Source: Lentilactobacillus fungorum (GTDB lineage: Bacteria > Bacillota > Bacilli > Lactobacillales > Lactobacillaceae). Taken from it: a stretch of 64,000 bases of DNA. Both the position numbers and the translations under genes were made by a program. The stretch spans positions 1-64,000 of the forward strand of contig NZ_BNJR01000011.1 in NCBI RefSeq assembly GCF_016860605.1, written 5' to 3'. Under the pieces are notes generated by a model. The model was not told the DNA's origin. It ran no database searches and was given only the letters and a program-made list of their open reading frames with translations. Every line of letters begins with the position of its first letter. Position 1 is the first letter of the stretch. Below, piece after piece: positions 1 through 9,452 of the stretch.

Positions 1-42
1 AGGTGCTTACACGCAGATCCCTGCTTTGCGTAGCTGTCCTAC
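1..42 (-). repeat. Partial copy of the dispersed hairpin element, left end
   Basis: Read on the minus strand, the bases after (and including) the cbiK TAG stop begin TAGGACAGCTACGCAAAGCA, the same left end as the tandem units at 58648-59048. It continues into a GTGTAAGCACCT segment that matches the first arm of the unit at 58648. The copy runs off the left edge, so its hairpin cannot be checked here. It lies in the sense orientation directly downstream of cbiK. Confidence 0.75.
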
Positions 43-806
43 ATCACTTGTTTCAAATGATCAATATACAACTGCTGAATATCTGGATATTCACCTAATC
101 CAATCAAGCGTGCATCAACCGCAATGCCATGCGCCTGCAATTTAGCACGCCAAGAGGTTGGCGAAGCCGATGCCATATCGTGATGGGCATGGTTTCCCGC
201 TACCATCATCAACGGTTGAAGCACGACCTGATTAATCCCATCCTTAACTAACCGCTGAATCTCAAAGTCAATATCTGGATAGCTTTCGACGGCGCCAACG
301 TAATTACCGGACCCCATTAACATATGATCTAAACAGGCATAGGCAGTAAAGGCACTATCAGCTGTTCCGTGACCCATTAATAGCAGGCCTGAATGCGCTG
401 GCTGGTTTGGAACCATTCCCTTGATAAAAGTGATCAAGCGCTGATAATCAGCAAACCGCTTCAATAAGGGAGCCCCCAACACAATTTTTTTAAACGTTGC
501 CTGAAACTGATCGACAACTTTTTTGACCATGTCATACTCAATCCCAGGTATCAGGTGAAGTGACTGGACATAGACTTCTTCGAATCCAGCTTGATAAATC
601 TTGGTCAATGCTTCTGTCGGTGTGTCAATCTTAATTTGTTCATTTTTTTGAATCCGTTTAATCACCACGGTGGACGTAAAAGCTCGAAACACTTTGAAAT
701 CGGGAAAAGTTGTTTGAAATGCTTTTTCAACCGCCCCAATTGATTTCTCGCGAGTGGCTGGATACGTGGTACCAAAACTAACGATTAGAATTGCTGACTT
801 TGTCAA
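39..806 (-). CDS. cbiK: Sirohydrochlorin cobaltochelatase CbiK
   Basis: Class II chelatase that inserts Co2+ into sirohydrochlorin, the entry step of the anaerobic B12 route. The 255-residue protein has the family N-terminus (AILIVSFGTTYPATREKSIG) and the metal/porphyrin histidine region LLMGHGT near residue 145. A second conserved histidine lies in NHAHHDMA near residue 207. The start is TTG at 806, nine bases after AAAGGAGG. It overlaps the end of cobA/hemD by 29 bases, so translation is probably coupled. It is the last operon gene visible before the window edge. Confidence 0.93.
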   Translation of the reverse strand: MTKSAILIVSFGTTYPATREKSIGAVEKAFQTTFPDFKVFRAFTSTVVIKRIQKNEQIKIDTPTEALTKIYQAGFEEVYVQSLHLIPGIEYDMVKKVVDQFQATFKKIVLGAPLLKRFADYQRLITFIKGMVPNQPAHSGLLLMGHGTADSAFTAYACLDHMLMGSGNYVGAVESYPDIDFEIQRLVKDGINQVVLQPLMMVAGNHAHHDMASASPTSWRAKLQAHGIAVDARLIGLGEYPDIQQLYIDHLKQVM

Positions 807-2199
807 CTTGCCTGGCCTCCTTTAACGCTGCCAATACTGCTTGATATGCTGGCGCAACCGCCACGACTTGATCTAAGCCATTACTTCGGCAAGCCTCAGC
901 AACTTTTTGGCCCATTGCTAAACACGTTAGGCCTTTTAATCCTGCTAGCTGAATTGGCTCAAGGCTGCTGATTAATTCTTGGACAGCTGCCGAACTTGGA
1001 AAAACGATCGTCTGGTAGTTGGCGAAGTCAATATTCTGTTTACTGGGTACCCGCTTATAAGTCGTTAATAAATGAACGGTTTCACTGGTTGAAATTTCCG
1101 CTAATTGATGCTGTTCGCCAATCACATTAATTGGCCCGCGTAAATGGTCAAACCGATCGCTCACCTGGTCAACAATGATGCCAACCAACCGTAACTGTTT
1201 AGCAACCACCTCGTTTTTAGCAACCAAATGCCACTTTGCTAAGTGACGCTGGTCTACTCCTTGGGTGATCATTTTTTCTTGAAAATAACGGTAAGCGTTA
1301 ACGTCGTTAATGAATAAGGTAGCTGGCTTAACGAGATTAGGAAGTTCAAAGGCTACCTTACGGACCTCGCCTCGTCGAAAGAAACCAACCGAGGCGCCGG
1401 CATCCTGTAATAAACTAAATAATTGAGATTGCTTTTTGTAGGGAACGAGAATATGTTGCCCTAGTAGTGATGGATGAGGCTGTAAGGTCTTCATCAATTT
1501 AGCCACTTCACCGACAACAATCAATGCTGGTGAGCCCATTTGCTTAGCAGCAACAACTTGAACAATGTCGGCCAAAGATGCTAAGACCGACCGCTGGTTC
1601 CAATGAGTGGCCCACTGAATCACGGCAACCGGCGTTTTTTGATCCTTACCATTTTCAATCAATTGACGCACAATTTTTTCCAGCTGTTCCATCCCCATCA
1701 AGAAAACTTGGGTACCCTCTTGATGGGCAATGTTGTGCCAATCCAGTTCTTCACCAGTCTGTTTGCGATGCCCGGTGATAACGTGAAACGACGACGCAAA
1801 GTCTCGGTGAGTAATTGGAATGCCAACGGCCGCTAAGCCGGCAATCGCGCTGGTGATACCCGGCACCACTTCATAATCAACCTGATTGGCTTTTAAATAC
1901 TGACTTTCTTCACCACCGCGGCCGAACACGTCTGGGTCCCCTGCTTTGAGTCGAACAACTCGTTTCCCTTGCTTAGCTAATGTGACCAGCAAATCGTTAA
2001 TCTTATATTGACTATATTTGTGATGGTGAGGTAACTTGCCAACGTCAATCGTCTCCGCAGTCGTTTCCATTAGTATGGCCGGATTGACGAGTCGATCGTA
2101 CAAAATCACATCTGCCTCAGCTAATCGGCGCTTGGCCAAAAGTGTTAACAATTCTGGGTTCCCAGGGCCGGCCCCGACCAACGATACAAAACCGCTCAT
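778..2199 (-). CDS. cobA/hemD: Fused uroporphyrinogen-III C-methyltransferase / uroporphyrinogen-III synthase
   Basis: A bifunctional 473-residue protein. Residues 1-240 are a SUMT (CobA) domain with the SAM-binding VGAGPGNPELLT motif at the N-terminus and VVRLKAGDPDVFGRGGEE, making precorrin-2 from uroporphyrinogen III. Residues 245-473 are a divergent HemD-like domain (cyclisation of hydroxymethylbilane), assigned mainly from position and length. The ATG overlaps the cbiJ stop as ATGA. A cobA-hemD fusion is common in Firmicutes B12 clusters and supplies the tetrapyrrole for CbiK. Confidence 0.92.
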   Translation of the reverse strand: MSGFVSLVGAGPGNPELLTLLAKRRLAEADVILYDRLVNPAILMETTAETIDVGKLPHHHKYSQYKINDLLVTLAKQGKRVVRLKAGDPDVFGRGGEESQYLKANQVDYEVVPGITSAIAGLAAVGIPITHRDFASSFHVITGHRKQTGEELDWHNIAHQEGTQVFLMGMEQLEKIVRQLIENGKDQKTPVAVIQWATHWNQRSVLASLADIVQVVAAKQMGSPALIVVGEVAKLMKTLQPHPSLLGQHILVPYKKQSQLFSLLQDAGASVGFFRRGEVRKVAFELPNLVKPATLFINDVNAYRYFQEKMITQGVDQRHLAKWHLVAKNEVVAKQLRLVGIIVDQVSDRFDHLRGPINVIGEQHQLAEISTSETVHLLTTYKRVPSKQNIDFANYQTIVFPSSAAVQELISSLEPIQLAGLKGLTCLAMGQKVAEACRSNGLDQVVAVAPAYQAVLAALKEARQVDKVSNSNR

Positions 2200-2948
2200 A
2201 ATCGCCCCTCCAGTCTTTGCTTTAATTCGTCAAACGAACCCGTAACGTCAGGATAGTCAACGGCCGGGCGCTTGATGACCAGACACACAATTTGTAACGC
2301 CTGACAAGCTTGGATCTTTTCTGGCAGGCCACCGCGACGCCCACTTTCTTTGGTGACAACGAATTTAGCCGCCGTTCGCTTAATCAATTCAACGTTCAAA
2401 GCTTTAGAAAACGGCCCTTGAATCGCGTCAACCTGATTGGCTTGATAACCCACCTCAGCTAACATTCCCATCACTTTTGGGGTTGGTAATACTCGAACGT
2501 GAAGCCGCTCAACGCCCAGCTTAGTCGCAAACTCACTTGCGGTTTTACTGCCAGTTGACAGGTAAACGGTGCCTTTGCGCTGCTGTAAAAACTTAATCGC
2601 CGCTTCGGTATCATCAACCACTCTTAGAAATGGTCCTTCGCCGTGCATTTGCTGCCGCTCAAATCGGATATAGGGAATCCGGTTTTGCCTAGCCGCAATG
2701 ATAACGTGCGTTGAAATTGACCTGGCAAACGGGTGAGTCGCGTCAATTACCAACGAAATTTGATGATTACTAAAGAAGTCATCAAAGTCTGCTGGCAAAA
2801 TTGCGCCCAGATGCACCTGGCTCGCATGTTGCCGGGCGAGTTCAGCACCGTATTTAGTTGTCACTGATAATACAAAATCTCGCTGTAAACTGGTCAGCAT
2901 GTCGGCGATTGTTAAACTCTCGCTCGTTCCGCCAAGCAATAAAATCAT
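2196..2948 (-). CDS. cbiJ: Cobalt-precorrin-6A reductase CbiJ
   Basis: A CobK/CbiJ family reductase that reduces the macrocycle of cobalt-precorrin-6A with NAD(P)H. The 250-residue length is typical. Visible marks are the N-terminal ILLLGGTSESL nucleotide-binding strand-loop, IDATHPFA near residue 69, YIRFERQ, and the C-terminal VVTKESGRRGG segment. It overlaps its neighbours on both sides by ATGA, showing it is inside one translationally coupled operon. Confidence 0.92.
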   Translation of the reverse strand: MILLLGGTSESLTIADMLTSLQRDFVLSVTTKYGAELARQHASQVHLGAILPADFDDFFSNHQISLVIDATHPFARSISTHVIIAARQNRIPYIRFERQQMHGEGPFLRVVDDTEAAIKFLQQRKGTVYLSTGSKTASEFATKLGVERLHVRVLPTPKVMGMLAEVGYQANQVDAIQGPFSKALNVELIKRTAAKFVVTKESGRRGGLPEKIQACQALQIVCLVIKRPAVDYPDVTGSFDELKQRLEGRL

Positions 2949-3670
2949 AGCGTGTATCCCCTTGGAGTAATCATTCGACCATCGGCAACGTAGGTATTTT
3001 TATTGCCAACAATCACAATTGTGGTCATATTAATTTCGGTTTCATCCAAATCTTTAATTGTTGTTATCTTGTCAATTTCGTGCTTGCGGGCAACGTCTTT
3101 ACCAATTCCAACCACTGTGTCTGCCGATTTATATTTCAAAATAATCTCAAGGGCTTCTCGTAAATTATTTGGCCGTCCCTTGCTGCGGGGATTATACAAA
3201 CAAATCACAAAGTCTGCTTTGGCCGCTGCATCAATCCGGTTCTTAATGACGTCCCAAGGGGTCATCAAATCACTCAAACTAATATGACAAAAATCATTCA
3301 TCAAAGGCGCGCCTAGAGCAGCCGCAGCAGCAATACTGGCAGTTACGCCTGGGATCACCTTAACGTCGACGTGTTTATCCTCTTTGGCCGCCATTTCTAA
3401 GACTAAGCCGGCCATCCCGTAAATCCCAGCGTCGCCGCTAGAGATAATCGCAACGTCTTGACCAGTTTCAGCGAGTTCAATGGCTTTTTTTGACCGCTCA
3501 ATTTCCCCACGCATTCCGGTTGTAACGATGTTTTTGCCCTTAATCATGTCTTCAACTAAATGAATATAAGTAATATAGCCAACAATTGTGTCGACCTTTT
3601 TGATGGTTTCAATGGCCTCTTGGGTCATTAATTGCTGTGAACCGGGTCCTAATCCAACGATATATAACAT
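2945..3670 (-). CDS. cbiH: Cobalt-precorrin-3 C17-methyltransferase CbiH
   Basis: A SAM-dependent tetrapyrrole methylase that methylates C17 and contracts the ring. The 241-residue protein starts LYIVGLGPGSQQLMT and carries IISSGDAGIYGMAGL and VKVIPGVTASIAAAAALGAP, with the CLYNPRSKGRP segment characteristic of CbiH/CobJ. The start is three bases after the cbiG stop. It overlaps cbiJ by ATGA. Confidence 0.94.
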   Translation of the reverse strand: MLYIVGLGPGSQQLMTQEAIETIKKVDTIVGYITYIHLVEDMIKGKNIVTTGMRGEIERSKKAIELAETGQDVAIISSGDAGIYGMAGLVLEMAAKEDKHVDVKVIPGVTASIAAAAALGAPLMNDFCHISLSDLMTPWDVIKNRIDAAAKADFVICLYNPRSKGRPNNLREALEIILKYKSADTVVGIGKDVARKHEIDKITTIKDLDETEINMTTIVIVGNKNTYVADGRMITPRGYTL

Positions 3671-3673
3671 CTT

Positions 3674-4741
3674 TTAATCATCCTTTTTAAGTTGTCGTTT
3701 ACTAATAGCCATTGTGATCTGATTGCTCGAAAATCGTTCATTAACGGTCTGGCTGCCAGAGGCAAACTCCGAAGCAGCGTTGGCAACGTTACCAACGCCA
3801 ACCGTTTTGGCAACGAACGCCGATTGTTCATAGTGCCCGGCAGTAGCCTGAAGCTGTTCAACCGAATAAAACTCAGCTGGCACCCCTAGACTATCAGCCA
3901 GATAATGAATGGCATTTTCATGGGCCTTTTTTTCAATTGAAACAACCTGACAAATTGATCGCCAAGCCAGCTGTTGTCGTTCACAGAAGGCCACAAAAGC
4001 GGCCTGCATCATTGCATAACTGACATCTTTTCTGCTGCCAACGCCTAAAACGTTAATTTGAGGAATAATTTGCAGGGAATTCGGTCGCTTCGGAACGGTA
4101 CTTTTATCAGAAATGATCACGAGGGGGATTTCAACTCGCTGCTGATCAAGTTCGTTAACGACTTCGAAGCCTTTAAGGTCAGTCACAATTCCTCGAAAGT
4201 CCGGGTCGATGTACAGTAGCAACGGCTTTTTTTCAACTAACCTTGTATTAAATAACTTGGTATTGTATTTAAAATCCGGATACCAGCCATTAAACCGCTG
4301 GGCTAACGTGTCAATTGCTTGGACATGCTCGGTATCGGTAGCCGTTGTAATAACTGGATCAGAATCAAGGGCGACGGCAAGTTGATTGGTGATGGCGTTG
4401 GCACGGCCAACATGACCGGATAATAGACTAATCACGTGGTTGGCCTGCTCATCCATTACAACAACTGCCGGATCGATTGTTTTATCCTGCATCAGTGGCC
4501 CCGCTTTGCGGACAACAATCCCCGTGGCCATAATGCAGACTAAACAATTAAACCCTTTAAAAGCTGCCGTAAATGCTTGGGTAAATTGGCCCTTGGCAAA
4601 TGTCTCGTCGTCATCCACACCGTACTTTTCTGGAACCAATAAGCGACTGCCCGGAATTTTGGAATGGACTTTTCTAGCCAGTTGAACGCCTGGACCAGTT
4701 AGCGCCAGAATACAAACCTTAGTCTTTGTTTGCTGTAACAT
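3674..4741 (-). CDS. cbiG: Cobalt-precorrin-5A hydrolase CbiG
   Basis: CbiG opens the delta-lactone of cobalt-precorrin-5A and releases acetaldehyde. I choose the ATG at 4741 ([18 protein letters not shown], 355 residues), preceded by AAAGGGAT; the reading frame stays open further upstream, but that part overlaps cbiF and looks non-native. The central [18 protein letters not shown] and C-terminal [10 protein letters not shown] signatures of CbiG are present. The chosen start overlaps the cbiF end by 23 bases. Confidence 0.92.
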   Translation of the reverse strand: MLQQTKTKVCILALTGPGVQLARKVHSKIPGSRLLVPEKYGVDDDETFAKGQFTQAFTAAFKGFNCLVCIMATGIVVRKAGPLMQDKTIDPAVVVMDEQANHVISLLSGHVGRANAITNQLAVALDSDPVITTATDTEHVQAIDTLAQRFNGWYPDFKYNTKLFNTRLVEKKPLLLYIDPDFRGIVTDLKGFEVVNELDQQRVEIPLVIISDKSTVPKRPNSLQIIPQINVLGVGSRKDVSYAMMQAAFVAFCERQQLAWRSICQVVSIEKKAHENAIHYLADSLGVPAEFYSVEQLQATAGHYEQSAFVAKTVGVGNVANAASEFASGSQTVNERFSSNQITMAISKRQLKKDD

Positions 4742-5504
4742 TTTTAATCCCTTTTCGATAAGTATGGGTAAAGGTCGGGTCATACAATTTAGAATAGGTG
4801 TAATTATCCCCAAGGAATTCACCTACCATAATTAATGCGGTTCGTGAAATGCCAGCCTTGCCAACTTTATCCGCAATGTTAGCCAAAGTGCCCTTAACCA
4901 TTTTTTCATCTGGCCAAGTGGCTTTATAAATGACCGCAGCTGGCGTTTCAGCCGTGTAGCCGCCGGCAATCAACTGACGAACGACTCGGCGAATGCTTTG
5001 AACCGATAAAAAGATCACCATCGAGGTATGATGCTTGGCAAGTGACGTCAAAGACTCATCTTCTGGCACTTTCGTCCGCCCGGAAATTCTGGTAATAATC
5101 ACGCTTTGGGCAATTTCTGGAATCGTGTATTCAACGCCCATTTGAGAGGCTGCGCCAAGAAACGAGCTGACTCCAGGGATGCACTCGTAATCAATGGCCC
5201 GCTTTTTGAGTTCCTCAACTTGTTCTCTAATTGAGCCGTAGATCGAAAAGTCTCCCGTCTGCAGCCGGACAACGGATTCGTTTTTTTCAACTGCTTCGGC
5301 CATTTTGTCAATGATGGCCGCCAAAGTCATCGAGGCACTGTCAAATTTTTGGGCCTCAGGCTTGCAATAATCCAATAATTTGGGGTTGACCAAAGAACCG
5401 GCGTAAATCACAACATCCGCTGCTGCCAACCGGCGATACCCTTTCAACGTGATTAAATCTGGATCACCAGGGCCGGCCCCTACAAAACTAATTAAACTCA
5501 TCAT
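4719..5504 (-). CDS. cbiF: Cobalt-precorrin-4 C11-methyltransferase CbiF
   Basis: A SAM-dependent methylase of the corrin ring at C11. The 261-residue protein begins with [20 protein letters not shown] and has [18 protein letters not shown] and [20 protein letters not shown]. The last is typical of CbiF/CobM, where glutamate and tyrosine follow the conserved loop. The start is ATG at 5504 or the adjacent ATG at 5501, three bases after the cbiT stop. Confidence 0.94.
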   Translation of the reverse strand: MMSLISFVGAGPGDPDLITLKGYRRLAAADVVIYAGSLVNPKLLDYCKPEAQKFDSASMTLAAIIDKMAEAVEKNESVVRLQTGDFSIYGSIREQVEELKKRAIDYECIPGVSSFLGAASQMGVEYTIPEIAQSVIITRISGRTKVPEDESLTSLAKHHTSMVIFLSVQSIRRVVRQLIAGGYTAETPAAVIYKATWPDEKMVKGTLANIADKVGKAGISRTALIMVGEFLGDNYTYSKLYDPTFTHTYRKGIKNVTANKD

Positions 5505-5507
5505 TTA

Positions 5508-6065
5508 TCATCCTTTCGTGGCACTTAATATGATGCTCGGGTTATGGTGCTTGAAATAATGTCCCTTACCAAGCGCATGCCATTTGGAAACGTCCACTTG
5601 GGTCATTTCCAACTCATCAACGTCCTGATTGGCTAATACTTGGTAAGCCGCCATGGCATTTTCGATCAAGATAAAGTTTAAAACCAATGTCCCACCTGAT
5701 TTCAAACGACTCAGGCATTCTTCGATAATCTCTTTTAGATTTGACCCGCTGCCGCCCACAAAAATCGCGTCAAACCGCTCATCTGGAATCCCTTGAGGGG
5801 CATTAGCAGTGATTAAGCTAATATTGTCGGTATGAAATTGAGTCATGTTTCGGGTCATAATCTCGATTGCATCGGGATTTTTTTCAATTGAAGTTACTTG
5901 AAGATTTGGAAATTCGATGGCGGCTTGGATGCTGACACTTCCCGTACCGGCCCCTACATCTAACAAATTGGCTTTACCTTTTAACTGCAGCTTATCGATG
6001 CTAACGGCTCGGACTTCAGCTTTGGTCATTGGCACCTTGGTTCTCAAAAATTCACTGTCCTTCAT
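5508..6065 (-). CDS. cbiT: Cobalt-precorrin-6B C15-methyltransferase (decarboxylating) CbiT
   Basis: A class I Rossmann methyltransferase of 185 residues that methylates C15 and removes the C12 acetate carboxyl, working with CbiE. The SAM motif LLDVGAGTGSVSIQAA is near residue 35 and MTKAEVRAVSIDKL precedes it, as in the family. The post-I acidic residue lies in TSIEKNPDAI. It is a separate gene here, not fused to CbiE as in CobL proteins, and overlaps cbiE by 14 bases. Confidence 0.93.
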   Translation of the reverse strand: MKDSEFLRTKVPMTKAEVRAVSIDKLQLKGKANLLDVGAGTGSVSIQAAIEFPNLQVTSIEKNPDAIEIMTRNMTQFHTDNISLITANAPQGIPDERFDAIFVGGSGSNLKEIIEECLSRLKSGGTLVLNFILIENAMAAYQVLANQDVDELEMTQVDVSKWHALGKGHYFKHHNPSIILSATKG

Positions 6066-6663
6066 CTTTTATAATCACCACGTTCATTTTGTATTTGCGC
6101 TGTTCAACGTCTGCTTCAGTAAACCGGGAAATGCGTTCATTGGGGTAACTCAACATTTCACCGACATAAATTGTTCGGTGCAGCCCGCGCTTTTGAATTT
6201 CATTGGCAATTTCAACCGGCCCAATATCGTCATCCGTCACCATACCAACCGTTTGATGCAGCAGTAAAAAATCAAAGTCGGGCATCCGCCCATGACTGCT
6301 AGTCAAGTAGCAATCGTTCATCGATAGCCCCAGTTGATGAAACAAGTACTGAATCGAGCTAATTCCCGGCACAATTGTGACCATTTGCGGATCAAAATTG
6401 GCTAATGTCCAGCTGCCAATCCCATACATCAAGGGGTCACCAGAAGCCAGCAAGGCGATTGGCTTTTCAAAATTCTCACAAATAATTTTTTTGAGAACTG
6501 CCAGCCTTGTAAAAATGACCGCCTTTTTGGTGGGAACGTTAAAGAGCTTCAATTGGCGCTTAGACCCAATCACAATTTCAGCTTGGGCAACAATCGATTG
6601 GGTACCTGCTAACATGAGTGATTGGTTACCTGGACCAATTCCAACAACTGTTATCATTGCCAT
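6052..6663 (-). CDS. cbiE: Cobalt-precorrin-7 C5-methyltransferase CbiE
   Basis: A tetrapyrrole methylase of 203 residues acting at C5. It starts ITVVGIGPGNQSLM and shows LLASGDPLMYGIGSW and VTIVPGISSIQYLFHQLGLS, the expected order for CbiE. It overlaps cbiD by 10 bases and cbiT by 14, so the E and T subunits are made together. Confidence 0.93.
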   Translation of the reverse strand: MAMITVVGIGPGNQSLMLAGTQSIVAQAEIVIGSKRQLKLFNVPTKKAVIFTRLAVLKKIICENFEKPIALLASGDPLMYGIGSWTLANFDPQMVTIVPGISSIQYLFHQLGLSMNDCYLTSSHGRMPDFDFLLLHQTVGMVTDDDIGPVEIANEIQKRGLHRTIYVGEMLSYPNERISRFTEADVEQRKYKMNVVIIKDEGQ

Positions 6664-7781
6664 CGCCCCTTAATTTGATCGATCGGAAGTGTTGCTGCTA
6701 ATACACCGGACGTATTGGAATAAATTACGGCATCAAGTTCAACTTGAGGCGTTCGATGGGCAATGTATTTTTCACAACGTTCTTTGATTTTGTCAACGAT
6801 TACCTGCAGAACTTGTTGATAGCCTTCTTCTTCGACAATCTTTAGCATTGAAATCGTCGTTAGGCACTTATAAACTCGTTGGAGCATCTCCGTGGGCGCA
6901 CCCAATAATGCCAGGTTGGCGACCATAATCTCCGCTCGGGCGTCAGCGTCCTTGCTATGCGTCGAAAAAATGCCGCCTGATACTTTGATCAACTTACCCA
7001 GGTCACCAACGATCAAAACCCGTTTGAACCCGATCCGCTGAGCTTCCTTTAAGACATAGCCGACAAAATTGCTCATCTGGACAATTTTCTCCGCTGGTAA
7101 TCCCAGCTTTTCTTTGGCAAAGGCTTCCCCAGCATCTCCCGGCGTGAGGATAATGCCGTCATCCCCCCGTTTTTTATGGATATTCATTTCAATTGAAATG
7201 GATGCTTTCCAGCTGTCTTCAGACATCGGAGTGACGATTCCACTGGTACCAAGAATCGAGATGCCCCCAACAATTCCAAGCTTGGGATTATAAGTGAGTT
7301 TAGCTACCCGCTCTCCTTCCGGCGCAGAAATCACAATGTCCGCACCACGATTGGGGCCAAGCACCTGGCGAGCACTTTGCGTAATCATTTTTCGCGGTGT
7401 TGGATTAATCGCCGGCATCCCGGGTTTGTTTGGCAAGCCTTCTTGGGTCACCCGGCCGATCCCCTTGCCACCATCGAGCTTGATTTGATTATCATCCCGC
7501 AAATTAACCGTCGAATAAATGAGCATCCCATCGGTTGCATCTTGATCGTCACCGCCATCTTTTTTAATGGCGACGGCAGCCTTTTGCTGATCAAAATCGC
7601 ATTTTTCAATCGTAAACTTTACTTTTTGCCCATTGGCGGCTTGGACACTGACGGCGGCTTGCTCTTTTTGATCCAATAATGCGGTTAAAGCCGCCACCGA
7701 AGCAGCCGTTGCCGTCGTACCAGTCGTAAATCCCTTACGAAGCTTGCGGCCGTTATAAAAGACAAAATCATCGTCTGCCAT
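6654..7781 (-). CDS. cbiD: Cobalt-precorrin-5B C1-methyltransferase CbiD
   Basis: SAM-dependent methylation at C1, by a family unrelated to the other Cbi methylases. The signature GFTTGTTATAASVAAL lies near the N-terminus, and GITPGTxGEAF is represented by LTPGDAGEAFAKEKLG. The ATG at 7781 sits nine bases from GTGAGGTG and is preferred over the in-frame GTG at 7793, which lacks a spaced SD. That gives 375 residues, normal for CbiD. It follows cbiC after a short gap. Confidence 0.93.
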   Translation of the reverse strand: MADDDFVFYNGRKLRKGFTTGTTATAASVAALTALLDQKEQAAVSVQAANGQKVKFTIEKCDFDQQKAAVAIKKDGGDDQDATDGMLIYSTVNLRDDNQIKLDGGKGIGRVTQEGLPNKPGMPAINPTPRKMITQSARQVLGPNRGADIVISAPEGERVAKLTYNPKLGIVGGISILGTSGIVTPMSEDSWKASISIEMNIHKKRGDDGIILTPGDAGEAFAKEKLGLPAEKIVQMSNFVGYVLKEAQRIGFKRVLIVGDLGKLIKVSGGIFSTHSKDADARAEIMVANLALLGAPTEMLQRVYKCLTTISMLKIVEEEGYQQVLQVIVDKIKERCEKYIAHRTPQVELDAVIYSNTSGVLAATLPIDQIKGRWQ

Positions 7782-7794
7782 GAAACCAAACACC

Positions 7795-8448
7795 TCACTT
7801 AATTAAGTCAAGATTGTAAATAATCGCATTGGTTAACGCGGCAGCCAGGTTACTGCCGCCTTTTCTGCCAACCGCAGCGATTGCCGGAACGTCGCTGTTT
7901 ACCAACTCATCCTTACTTTCTTTAGCCTCCACAAACCCAACCGGTACCCCAATAACTGCGGCAACTGCCAGTCGATTCTCCTTAATCATTTCAAGAATCT
8001 TGTACAATGCAGTTGGCGCATTGCCAATTACAAATACTTTTTCACCTGGTAATTTAGCCGCGACTTCAATGGCGGCCATCGAGCGGGTAATCCCCTTTTC
8101 ACTGGCCAGTTTTCGGACTTCTGGATCCCGGATAAAGCAGTGATAGTGAACGCCTAGTTGATCTAGTTGCCGCTTGTTAATACCAGATAAGGCCATTGTC
8201 GTATCCGTGATAATCGTGCCGTGAGCCATCATGGCATGTTTAATGCGGCCAATTGCATTATGAGTGAACCTCAGACTATGCATATAATCGAAATCCGCAG
8301 TGGTGTGAATGGCGCGCTTGATAATTTGCTCTTCAATCGGTGACACAAATGTGTAGTTCGGATCAAGTTTATCGATTTCTGTTTGAATCATCGCAAAACT
8401 TTTCTCAGTGATTTGATTTGGGACCGTGATGTACTTCTCGTCTGCCAT
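7795..8448 (-). CDS. cbiC: Cobalt-precorrin-8 methylmutase CbiC
   Basis: Moves the C11 methyl group to C12 to give cobyrinic acid. The 217-residue protein has the family features: the RAIHTTADFDY segment containing the catalytic histidine near residue 50, ITDTTMALSGIN, and the C-terminal VPVGFVEAKESKDEL and GRKGGSNLAAA. The SD is AAAGGAG eight bases from ATG. It lies 17 bases after cbiB. Confidence 0.94.
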   Translation of the reverse strand: MADEKYITVPNQITEKSFAMIQTEIDKLDPNYTFVSPIEEQIIKRAIHTTADFDYMHSLRFTHNAIGRIKHAMMAHGTIITDTTMALSGINKRQLDQLGVHYHCFIRDPEVRKLASEKGITRSMAAIEVAAKLPGEKVFVIGNAPTALYKILEMIKENRLAVAAVIGVPVGFVEAKESKDELVNSDVPAIAAVGRKGGSNLAAALTNAIIYNLDLIK

Positions 8449-8465
8449 TATTCCTAACTCCTTTG

Positions 8466-9452
8466 TTATGCGTAAAAAATCAGTGTCAGTGATGTGAGCG
8501 CCAACAACCCAATAATTGCCGCCGCGTACAGCATCCGAATGGTTTCTTCAATTTTGGTGACGGTGGCAACTTGTGGGTTTGGAACCGTTGTGCCGATATA
8601 CGGTTTATCCACCAGTTCACCAAAGTAGTAGTGGGGACCGCCCAGTTTGAGCTTGAGGGCACCAGCAACGATTGACTCAGAAAAACCGCTATTGGGGCTG
8701 CGATGATTCTTGCGGTCGTGGATGCCCACCGAGTAGGCTAATTTGGTGTCATACCCCAGCAACATGCAGGCCGCCAATAAAAACAGCCAAGTCAACCGAG
8801 CCGGAATGAATCCCACCACGTCGTCAATTTTTGCTGACACCATGCCAATATCGCCATCCTGTTCATTTTTATAGCCAATCATTGAATCCAGCGTATTGAC
8901 TGCTTTATAGGCAATCCCCAAAGCCGGGCCGCCAAGCAATAGATAAAAGAGCGGGGCAACTACACCATCGCTGGTGTTTTCAGCAACGGTTTCAATAGTT
9001 GCCTTACAGACTTGATCTGCTGATAAATGCTGGGTGTCTCGGCCAACAATCATCCCCACTTGCTCGCGAGCTTTTTGCAGATTACCGGCCTTTAGACTTC
9101 TCATAATCTTATGGCTCTCAACTGAAAGACCCTTAATTGAGAGGCAGGTGTAGCAAAGATAAGTTCCGACGATAAATTGGATCGCAGTAACAACTTGAAC
9201 CGGAACCCAAGTAATCAATGAAATTCCCCAGAAAAGCAACCATACTACCGCAAACGAACTACCTACCACGATAAGCCAAATCACCAATCCCAAAAACTTT
9301 CTTAGACGATGAGCGTAAGCTGGACGATTTAATTCCCTAGTTAAGACTGCAATCAGTTTGCCCATCAGCTTCACCGGATGCGGCCAAGTTGGCGGATCGC
9401 CCAAAATGGTATCGAGGACAAAACCGCAAAGTACCATACTAACGATTTGCAT
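8466..9452 (-). CDS. cbiB: Adenosylcobinamide-phosphate synthase CbiB
   Basis: An integral membrane amide synthase attaching aminopropanol phosphate (the CobD product) to adenosylcobyric acid. The 328-residue protein has a hydrophobic N-terminus with GDPPTWPHPVKLMGKLI, two membrane spans around residues 50-110, AENTSDGVVAPLFYLLLGGPALG, the NTLDSMIGYKNEQ motif and a further C-terminal span. It overlaps cbiA by 14 bases. Confidence 0.94.
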   Translation of the reverse strand: MQIVSMVLCGFVLDTILGDPPTWPHPVKLMGKLIAVLTRELNRPAYAHRLRKFLGLVIWLIVVGSSFAVVWLLFWGISLITWVPVQVVTAIQFIVGTYLCYTCLSIKGLSVESHKIMRSLKAGNLQKAREQVGMIVGRDTQHLSADQVCKATIETVAENTSDGVVAPLFYLLLGGPALGIAYKAVNTLDSMIGYKNEQDGDIGMVSAKIDDVVGFIPARLTWLFLLAACMLLGYDTKLAYSVGIHDRKNHRSPNSGFSESIVAGALKLKLGGPHYYFGELVDKPYIGTTVPNPQVATVTKIEETIRMLYAAAIIGLLALTSLTLIFYA